NCBI GenBank assembly: GCA_905235815.1
Contig: CAJOMT010000058.1
Location: forward strand, 1 to 7,773
DNA: 7,773 nt
Direction: 5' to 3'
Origin: an uncultured Clostridia bacterium
Lineage (GTDB): Bacteria; Bacillota; Clostridia; Christensenellales; Borkfalkiaceae
This document shows positions 1 through 5,036 of the stretch, piece by piece (the first letter of the stretch is position 1; every line of letters begins with the position of its first letter). A program made the translations under genes and the position numbers. Under the pieces are notes generated by a model. The model did not search any database and was not told where the DNA came from. It was given only the letters and a program-made list of their open reading frames with translations.

Positions 1-9
1 TCGACAATA

Positions 10-1224
10 TTATTTTACTCTTGCCGTACCGAGCGGACGAACGCTCGCTTTAAATACGTTTTGCTCGCCGAAATATTCTTTCATTTTGGCGATATATTCT
101 TCGGTTTCGTCATTTCTGACGATTGCGAGCATAGATCCCGCAAAACCGCCGCCGTGCAATCTCACCGCACCGTGCTTTATTATCTTATGCGATAACTCAA
201 TTCCGAGGAGTAACGGCTGCGCGGTATCGCCTGCCGGATAACTGTTTTGAAGTTTGCTTATGCTGGATAGCCCCGATGCGTTTACTTGCTTTAAAAATGT
301 TTCTACGTCTCCGGAAAGAATTGCGTTCGACGCTATATCGACTCGTTCGTTTTCCTCGTAAAAGTGTATTGCTCTGAGTATCGCACGTCCGCTGAAATTT
401 TGCATAAGTGCGGCTATATGTTCATAAAACGTATCATAAGGCACTTCTCTCAAAACTTTTTTTCCGAAGTAATTTGCTATTTGCTCCATTTCCTCTCTTA
501 TTGCGGCGTAGTGCGGAGTCAACATAGAGTGGTCGCCGCCGGTATTGGTTATTACGAGCGAGTAGCCGCTAATTTCGCCGAGGTGTTTGATAGAGGGGCT
601 TAAAGGATCGGCAAAGTCGAGTCCGACGAGCGAACCTATCGCAATTCCCGATTGGTCTAAAAGTCCGCAAGGCTTGCCGAAATAAACGTTTTCCGCATAC
701 TGCGAGATGACCGCCTTTTCAAACGGCGTAAGAGCGCCGCCGAGATATAATTCGTTGAAAATTTCCGCTATCAGAACTTCGAATGCGGCGGAAGAAGATA
801 CCCCTGCGCCCTTGAATACATTGCTCGTCAAATATGCCGTAAATCCGCCTATAGGCAGGTTTTTGTCAGATATAGCCCTTGCTACTCCTTTGACCAGCGC
901 CGTCGAAGTTCCCTTTTCGGAGTCGATTTCAGATAAGTCGGATAAGTCGACTACGATGTTCGGAAAACCTTCCGAACAGACTTTTATCACGTTGCCGTTT
1001 TCTTTAGATACGCAAGCTAAAATGTCGCAAGAGATCGCGGCGACTATAACTTTGCCGTGGTTATGGTCGGTATGGTTTCCGAGAATTTCCGCTCTGCCGG
1101 GCGAAGAAAATACGTATTCGCACTTTTTACCTTCGTTGTTTTCGAAGATGCGTTCGAGGTTTTCTATTCTGCGTTCCGAGTTTTCAAAGTCGGCGTCTGC
1201 GCCGTAAAATTTACTGTAATTCAT
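10..1224 (-). CDS. galK: Galactokinase (GHMP kinase family), clostridial type
   Basis: This 404-residue cytoplasmic enzyme should phosphorylate galactose with ATP to galactose 1-phosphate, the first committed step of the Leloir pathway. All three GHMP/galactokinase motifs are visible: the sugar-binding motif PGRAEILGNHTDH at residues 42-54, the glycine/serine phosphate-binding loop KGAGVSSSAAFE at 138-149, and the C-terminal LHGGGFAGSM at 356-365. Asp190 in CGLLDQ aligns with the catalytic aspartate. The usual GEHTDY is GNHTDH here, so the glutamate that contacts sugar in characterised galactokinases is Asn50; I recall this form from many clostridial proteins annotated as galactokinase. Length is normal. 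No other methionine occurs in the first 200 residues, which supports the start, although no Shine-Dalgarno sequence precedes it and a TATAAT ends six bases before the ATG. It is divergent from the protease operon. Any galT partner would lie outside the window. Family membership is firm; galactose specificity is inferred. Confidence 0.93.
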   Translation of the reverse strand: MNYSKFYGADADFENSERRIENLERIFENNEGKKCEYVFSSPGRAEILGNHTDHNHGKVIVAAISCDILACVSKENGNVIKVCSEGFPNIVVDLSDLSEIDSEKGTSTALVKGVARAISDKNLPIGGFTAYLTSNVFKGAGVSSSAAFEVLIAEIFNELYLGGALTPFEKAVISQYAENVYFGKPCGLLDQSGIAIGSLVGLDFADPLSPSIKHLGEISGYSLVITNTGGDHSMLTPHYAAIREEMEQIANYFGKKVLREVPYDTFYEHIAALMQNFSGRAILRAIHFYEENERVDIASNAILSGDVETFLKQVNASGLSSISKLQNSYPAGDTAQPLLLGIELSHKIIKHGAVRLHGGGFAGSMLAIVRNDETEEYIAKMKEYFGEQNVFKASVRPLGTARVK

Positions 1225-1230
1225 AGTTTA

Positions 1231-1259
1231 ATTATATATAAAAAAATTGCAAATTGCAA
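1231..1259 (-). promoter_or_regulatory. Predicted leaderless promoter of the galactokinase gene
   Basis: Read on the minus strand, TTGCAA (1259-1254) is followed after exactly 17 bases by a perfect TATAAT (1236-1231). Only six bases, TAAACT, separate this -10 box from the ATG at 1224, so transcription should begin at or within a base of the start codon. No ribosome binding site could fit. The -35 matches the consensus at four of six positions. One of two tandem TTGCAAA heptamers supplies the -35. Confidence 0.7.
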
Positions 1260-1260
1260 A
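1247..1260. repeat. Tandem heptamer TTGCAAA x2 over the galK -35 region
   Basis: Two adjacent identical copies of TTGCAAA (1247-1253 and 1254-1260) are present; the core TTGCAA is its own reverse complement. The copies cover the -35 box and the upstream part of the spacer of the minus-strand promoter. They could bind a regulator or simply be part of an AT-rich promoter. Only the repeat itself is observed. Confidence 0.5.
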
Positions 1261-1278
1261 TATTTTGGACTTATTGTC

Positions 1279-1291
1279 GATAAAATTTATC
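1279..1291. promoter_or_regulatory. Palindrome GATAAA-A-TTTATC, candidate operator between divergent genes
   Basis: A perfect 6+1+6 inverted repeat lies near the middle of the divergent intergenic region, 20 bases upstream of the galactokinase -35 and about 39 bases upstream of the protease -10. This position would suit a regulator acting on either or both genes. It is short and AT-rich, so chance occurrence is possible. I do not recognise it as the site of a named regulator. Confidence 0.3.
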
Positions 1292-1327
1292 AAAGGTTAA
1301 AAAATAGTATGATTTTATTTCGGGTTA

Positions 1328-1336
1328 TGGTATAAT
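1328..1336 (+). promoter_or_regulatory. Extended -10 promoter, predicted leaderless, of the protease operon
   Basis: A perfect TATAAT at 1331-1336 is preceded by the extended -10 element TGG at 1328-1330. The first base of the box lies exactly 12 bases before the A of the ATG at 1343, so the start site should coincide with the start codon. No convincing -35 is found at 16-18 bp spacing, which is tolerable with an extended -10. Only GAG at 1338-1340 resembles a Shine-Dalgarno sequence, and it would lie upstream of the transcript. Confidence 0.65.
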
Positions 1337-1342
1337 AGAGTT

Positions 1343-3226
1343 ATGAAAAATAGGGTATTGACCGCAGTTTTGGCTACCGCTATGCTATTTACCGTATGTT
1401 TTACCGCTAATCGAGAGATAAACTCGGCAAAAGCGTATGAAACGATTACGGGCGAAATGATAAACGTAGCGGTCGCCGTGGAGTTTTCAGATACGGAAGA
1501 CGCCGATAAGATAACTCCCGAAGCGGAGCAAAACATACGTTGTGCGTTTAATACGGACGATAACAGTCTTAAAAATTTCATATATAGAAATTCCGAGCGC
1601 AAGCTTTCGATTAACACGGTATTTGTGGGTACTGTGAGAGTAGACGTTCCGTCGACGAGGTATAGCCCGAGATATAAAGAAGGAAGAAACGGCTACGTCG
1701 AGGTAAACGCACAAGGTTACGATAACAGAAATTTCGATGAAAACGGCGAAGCGGACGCAAACGGAATTTATGCGTCTATCGAGTACGCTTACAGAGAACA
1801 AGAATTATTAAATAAGATAACAGAGAGGATCGAACCCTCAACTTTGCCAAACGGCGCTGACAAAGATGGAGACGGGTATATAGACGCATTGACGTTTATT
1901 TATTCGAATACCGTTAAAATAAGCGATAGAGGAGAAGATTGGGGCACGATTTTCTGGCCGCATGCGAGCCGTTTTTATTACGGCACCGCCGAGGAATTGA
2001 TGTCTGACAATTATATAGGCAAAGCGGAAGGTGAATTCGGCGTTCAAAAGATAGGAAATTATTTTCCGCTCAAATATTTTTCGTTGCCGTACTCGTTTAT
2101 ATACGATTCGGGGAAATTGCAAACCGTTACGATATGCCACGAATTTATGCACGTTTTGGGCGCACCCGATTATTATTCGTACGATTCCGACGATGAATAC
2201 GTGGGGCCGTTCGATATAATGGCCGACACGGGGGAGTACGTGCAACTTTCGCTCTCGTATTTGCGTTTTAAAATGGGCTGGCTAAGCGAGGGCAGCGATA
2301 TTCTGGCGGTGGAAGAAAGCGGTACGTATTCCCTTAAACCGACCGAACATGACGGCGACGTAAAGGCTTATAAAATCGTACTTTCCGATTATTTTGAGAC
2401 GGGGGATTGTTATTACGTCGAGTGCCGTGCGCTTGAAGGCGGAGATGATACGGGACTGATAATTTACAGGGTAAACGAAAAATATGGCTATATTGCCGAA
2501 GACGGCGAAATTTCAAATTATGAATACGGCAATATATTCGGCTTGCCGGAGGTCTACGTTTATAGAGTATGGACTTCGGGACTAATTCCTAAGGCACGGA
2601 AAAATATTACGCAAGGCAGACTTAATTTTGCATTGCTTTACGACGATTATCTGCACCTCTATTCGTCTTACGGCTCGAAATACGGGAATAAGAACCTTAT
2701 AACCGATTCGTCCGGAAAGAACACGAGAATAGCGATATCTATAGACCGTTACGACGAGGATAGCGGCGAAATGGTATTTACGGTAGATTTGCCTGAAGAA
2801 CCCAAAGGCGACGTTACAAACGGCGCAGAAGTCAAATTGTTTACAGACCTATCCGGCAGAGACTATATTACTTTTGAAAATTCGTACAGGTGCGGGTATG
2901 CGTATATACTCGTAACCGACGCAAACACGATAATCAAAAATTCGGAGGAATTATTCAGCGGCAATTACGGAACGACAGCAATAATTCCTATCTCGTTTCA
3001 GAAATACGTTTTGCCGAAAACCGATGGCGGAGCGCTCATTTACATCTGTTTCGGCGACGGCGAAAATTTCAGCGAGGTACAAGCGTTCAGATACGGGGAC
3101 GCAGAGCCGCCGCATTTAAATCCGCTCGTATACGTTTTAGGCGGACTCGGAGGACTTTTAGTAGCGGCGATAATCGTTGCGATTATAATTATAATTCGGA
3201 GGAAAAAGTTGAAAAAAAGGAGGTAA
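1343..3226 (+). CDS. M6-like secreted metalloprotease with C-terminal membrane anchor
   Basis: The 627-residue product is a predicted surface zinc protease related to peptidase family M6 (immune inhibitor A type). A signal peptide covers about residues 1-30: a short basic start (MKNR), a hydrophobic core, then a small-residue region ending near AKA. The catalytic motif HEFMHVLGAPDYY at 266-278 fits the HExxHxxGxxD pattern, with His266, His270 and Asp276 as probable zinc ligands and Glu267 as the general base. FDIMADTG at 290-297 looks like the methionine turn. DKDGDGYID at 173-181 is an Asp-rich, calcium-loop-like segment also common in M6 proteins. A beta-rich region follows the catalytic domain. 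A hydrophobic helix at about 596-618 precedes a basic tail, KKLKKRR, so the enzyme should be tethered with its catalytic domain outside; there is no LPXTG motif. The start is chosen because it gives a complete signal peptide. The substrate is unknown. It is the first gene of a three-gene operon. Confidence 0.88.
   Translation: MKNRVLTAVLATAMLFTVCFTANREINSAKAYETITGEMINVAVAVEFSDTEDADKITPEAEQNIRCAFNTDDNSLKNFIYRNSERKLSINTVFVGTVRVDVPSTRYSPRYKEGRNGYVEVNAQGYDNRNFDENGEADANGIYASIEYAYREQELLNKITERIEPSTLPNGADKDGDGYIDALTFIYSNTVKISDRGEDWGTIFWPHASRFYYGTAEELMSDNYIGKAEGEFGVQKIGNYFPLKYFSLPYSFIYDSGKLQTVTICHEFMHVLGAPDYYSYDSDDEYVGPFDIMADTGEYVQLSLSYLRFKMGWLSEGSDILAVEESGTYSLKPTEHDGDVKAYKIVLSDYFETGDCYYVECRALEGGDDTGLIIYRVNEKYGYIAEDGEISNYEYGNIFGLPEVYVYRVWTSGLIPKARKNITQGRLNFALLYDDYLHLYSSYGSKYGNKNLITDSSGKNTRIAISIDRYDEDSGEMVFTVDLPEEPKGDVTNGAEVKLFTDLSGRDYITFENSYRCGYAYILVTDANTIIKNSEELFSGNYGTTAIIPISFQKYVLPKTDGGALIYICFGDGENFSEVQAFRYGDAEPPHLNPLVYVLGGLGGLLVAAIIVAIIIIIRRKKLKKRR
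3216..3224 (+). promoter_or_regulatory. Strong ribosome binding site inside the protease C-terminal codons
   Basis: AAAGGAGGT lies six bases before the ATG at 3231. It overlaps the last codons of the protease, where agg-agg-taa encodes Arg-Arg-stop, so the basic membrane-anchor tail and the downstream ribosome binding site use the same bases. This indicates coordinated translation of the two genes. Confidence 0.85.
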
Positions 3227-3230
3227 AATT

Positions 3231-3833
3231 ATGAATCCGGAAGACGAAAAAATAAACGATGACAAGCCGAAATACAAATACGATCCGTACACGGGCGAAT
3301 ATTTGGGCGGCGACGAAAAAGAAGAAAAAGCAGTAGAGCCTACTCCTACGGAAAAAAACGAAAATTATTTCGACGAAACGCCGAAACAATCGGACAACTA
3401 CTTTGACGAAACGCCGAATCAATCGTACAATTATTTCGGCGAGCAGAATATAAGAAGCGATTACAATCAAAATAATGCATTTCCGAGCGGCAACGCATAT
3501 AATAATCCGAACGACAGCGGAAAAGGTGCGGGGCAGAGTAAAACATTCGGAATAATATCGATGATACTCGGCATAGTATCCGTAATATCGTTATGCGGCT
3601 GCGGCGTCTCGATAATACTCGGAATCGTGGCGGTGGTGTTTGCTGCTTTGCAGATGAAAAGAGGTAAAAACGGATTTGCGATAGCCGGTCTTGTAATGGG
3701 AATAGTGGGAATAGTTTTAGGAGTATTTTCGGTGTTTTTAACCGTAATATTACAAAATTCGCCCCTTTTTGACGACGATTTCTGGGAAGAATTCGGAGAA
3801 GAATTCTATGATTTCGTTAAACTGATATTCTGA
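3231..3833 (+). CDS. DUF4190-type membrane protein with repetitive soluble N-terminus
   Basis: The 200-residue product has two parts. Residues 1-103 are hydrophilic and probably disordered, rich in Asn, Asp, Glu and Tyr. They include KYDPYTGEYLGG (16-27) and about two and a half copies of an 11-residue repeat, NYFDETPxQSx, at 45-55 and 56-66 with a degenerate third starting at 67. Residues 105-175 are strongly hydrophobic and glycine-rich, with two membrane segments (about 105-142 and 147-174) joined by the polar turn QMKRGKNG. This is the typical DUF4190 arrangement. The C-terminus is a short acidic and aromatic tail (DDDFWEEFGEEFYDF). The start is secured by a strong ribosome binding site. 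The gene lies 4 bases after the protease and 1 base before the DUF2752 gene, so all three are probably co-expressed. The family function is not known to me; a role assisting or regulating the anchored protease is only a guess from position. Confidence 0.8.
   Translation: MNPEDEKINDDKPKYKYDPYTGEYLGGDEKEEKAVEPTPTEKNENYFDETPKQSDNYFDETPNQSYNYFGEQNIRSDYNQNNAFPSGNAYNNPNDSGKGAGQSKTFGIISMILGIVSVISLCGCGVSIILGIVAVVFAALQMKRGKNGFAIAGLVMGIVGIVLGVFSVFLTVILQNSPLFDDDFWEEFGEEFYDFVKLIF
3363..3446 (+). repeat. Imperfect 33-bp tandem repeat within the DUF4190 gene
   Basis: Units at 3363-3395 and 3396-3428 encode NYFDETPKQSD and NYFDETPNQSY, and a degenerate partial third begins at 3429 (NYFGEQ). The nucleotide differences are mostly single substitutions. 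In-frame units of this kind can expand or shrink by slippage without breaking the reading frame, so length variation between strains is plausible. Confidence 0.8.
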
Positions 3834-3834
3834 A

Positions 3835-4224
3835 ATGAAAACGTTAAGGAAACTTTCTCTGCCTATTTTTTTGACGTGCGTTGCCGGCATATTCGTATAC
3901 GCCTATATCGCATTGGGATTTGAAAACGGCGGAATAACGTGTCCGCTCAACGCAATTTTTCATCTTCATTGTCTGACGTGCGGCACGACGAGGGCGGCGT
4001 ACTCGATTTTGTGCGGTAATTTTCGAGCCGCCTTTTACTACAACGCATTGTTTACGGTGGGTATCGTTCCGTTCATAGCGGTAACGTCTGCGTATCTTGT
4101 AAACGTTACGTTCGGCAGAAAGGTATTGCCGCTACCGAAAATAAGACTTTGGCATCTGTTTGTCTTGTTGGGAATTTGCGTTGCGTTTACAGTTTTTCGT
4201 AATCTTACGGACGCAATATATTGA
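3835..4224 (+). CDS. DUF2752 family small membrane protein
   Basis: The 129-residue product carries the DUF2752 signature: a CP pair at Cys36-Pro37, then CLTCGTTRA at residues 46-54 (the family usually reads CPGCGxTRA), and GNFRAAFYYNAL at 61-72. Three membrane segments are evident, at about 8-28, 69-92 and 106-122. The cysteine/TRA motif falls between the first and second. The function of the family is unknown; the paired cysteines suggest metal binding or redox chemistry, but nothing in the window tests that. The ATG begins one base after the TGA of the DUF4190 gene, and no Shine-Dalgarno sequence precedes it, so translation probably depends on reinitiation by ribosomes finishing the upstream gene. 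DUF2752 genes often sit beside genes for small TM2-, dispanin- or DUF4190-like membrane proteins, which fits. No convincing terminator follows. Confidence 0.82.
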   Translation: MKTLRKLSLPIFLTCVAGIFVYAYIALGFENGGITCPLNAIFHLHCLTCGTTRAAYSILCGNFRAAFYYNALFTVGIVPFIAVTSAYLVNVTFGRKVLPLPKIRLWHLFVLLGICVAFTVFRNLTDAIY

Positions 4225-4270
4225 AAAATATGTAAAATTTCCAAATTAAGCAAATTTTTGTATAAAACGT

Positions 4271-4299
4271 TTGAAAATAATTTATCAATGTGCTATAAT
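4271..4299 (+). promoter_or_regulatory. Strong sigma-A-type promoter for the scaffold/GGGtGRT operon
   Basis: TTGAAA (4271-4276) is separated by exactly 17 bases from a perfect TATAAT (4294-4299), which is preceded by an extended -10 TGC (4291-4293). Transcription should start near 4306, giving a leader of about 23 bases that contains the GGAGG ribosome binding site. It is the best promoter in the window. It also rules out the in-frame TTG at 4305, which would lie at the very start of the RNA. Confidence 0.85.
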
Positions 4300-4317
4300 T
4301 AGCCTTGAAAAAAAATC

Positions 4318-4322
4318 GGAGG
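4318..4322 (+). promoter_or_regulatory. Ribosome binding site fixing the scaffold start at 4329
   Basis: GGAGG lies six bases before the ATG at 4329, which is ideal spacing. An upstream in-frame TTG at 4305 would add eight residues (MKKNRRIY) but has no binding site, and the real binding site would then fall inside the gene. The ATG is therefore preferred. Confidence 0.88.
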
Positions 4323-4328
4323 ATATAT

Positions 4329-5021
4329 ATGCAATATTCTAAAGAAGTAGAAAATATGGTTTGCGTAGCGAAAGGTCCCGATCACGGCCCCGCTCCCATT
4401 CCCGAAGAAGGCCTTTGGGTAAGATCCAAAGAAATCACCGATATTTCCGGCTTTACTCACGGCGTTGGTTGGTGCGCACCTCAACAAGGCGCTTGCAAAC
4501 TTTCGTTAAACGTAAAAAAGGGTATCATCGAAGAAGCGCTCGTCGAAACGATCGGCTGCTCGGGTATGACTCATTCCGCCGCAATGGCGTCTGAAATTCT
4601 TCCCGGCAAAACTATTTTGGAAGCGCTCAATACCGACCTCGTATGCGACGCTATTAACACCGCTATGAGAGAACTGTTTTTACAAATAGTTTACGGAAGA
4701 ACTCAGTCCGCTTTCTCTGACGACGGCTTGGTCGTCGGCGCAGGACTCGAAGACCTCGGAAAAGGTCTCCGTTCGCAAGTCGGAACTATGTACGGGACTA
4801 AACTTAAAGGTACGAGATACCTCGAAATGGCGGAAGGATACGTTACGAGTATGGCTCTCGACAAAAACGGCGAAGTAATAGGCTATGCGTTCGTTTCTCT
4901 CGGCAAAATGACGGATTTCATAAAGAAAGGTATGTCGCCTAACGAGGCTTACGAAAAGGCTTCGGGCACTTACGGCAGATATAACGACGGCGTGAAGTTC
5001 ATCGACCCCAGAAAAGAATAA
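4329..5021 (+). CDS. NifU/IscU-like iron-sulfur scaffold family protein, non-canonical
   Basis: The product from the preferred ATG has 230 residues, against about 125-150 for classical IscU/SufU. The scaffold-like core is GWCAPQQGACKLSLNV (47-62) followed by ETIGCSGMTHSAAMASEIL (73-91). It resembles the first two cysteine regions of IscU, and Cys77 is the likely equivalent of the second ligand. Where IscU has its third cysteine (HCSxLA), the matching stretch appears to be VVGAGLEDLGKG (135-146), without cysteine. Other cysteines are Cys12, Cys49, Cys56 and Cys106. The stretch from about residue 160 to the end (GTRYLEMAEGY... to FIDPRKE) has no counterpart in IscU. Such proteins are annotated as iron-sulfur assembly scaffolds in many anaerobes and lie next to GGGtGRT genes, as here. 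No cysteine desulfurase gene is nearby. All eight prolines use CCC or CCT and none CCG, suggesting high expression. Whether it really builds clusters or has another metal-linked role is unproven. Confidence 0.85.
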   Translation: MQYSKEVENMVCVAKGPDHGPAPIPEEGLWVRSKEITDISGFTHGVGWCAPQQGACKLSLNVKKGIIEEALVETIGCSGMTHSAAMASEILPGKTILEALNTDLVCDAINTAMRELFLQIVYGRTQSAFSDDGLVVGAGLEDLGKGLRSQVGTMYGTKLKGTRYLEMAEGYVTSMALDKNGEVIGYAFVSLGKMTDFIKKGMSPNEAYEKASGTYGRYNDGVKFIDPRKE

Positions 5022-5022
5022 T

Positions 5023-5028
5023 AGGAGG
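5023..5028 (+). promoter_or_regulatory. Ribosome binding site for the GGGtGRT gene
   Basis: AGGAGG starts one base after the scaffold stop codon and lies eight bases before the ATG at 5037. It supports a shared transcript with separate, efficient translation of the second gene. Confidence 0.85.
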
Positions 5029-5036
5029 CAAGAGAT

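Noticed and set aside
707..1207. A 166-codon plus-strand open frame inside the galactokinase gene
   Set aside because: It is fully antisense to galactokinase, whose motifs are intact, and has no recognisable domain.
1861..1887. DKDGDGYID as a dockerin or EF-hand domain
   Set aside because: Only one loop is present, and a similar Asp-rich segment is usual within M6 protease domains, so no separate domain is called.
1838..2245. A 135-codon minus-strand open frame under the protease catalytic domain
   Set aside because: It is antisense to the conserved HEFMH region and its composition looks like a reverse-strand shadow.
4234..4258. AAAATTT/AAATTTT inverted repeat after the DUF2752 gene as a terminator
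   Set aside because: The stem is seven A-T pairs with an 11-base loop, too weak to be convincing and common by chance in AT-rich DNA.
4305..4328. TTG start that would extend the scaffold protein by eight residues
   Set aside because: It lies at the predicted transcription start, has no ribosome binding site, and would place the real GGAGG inside the coding sequence.
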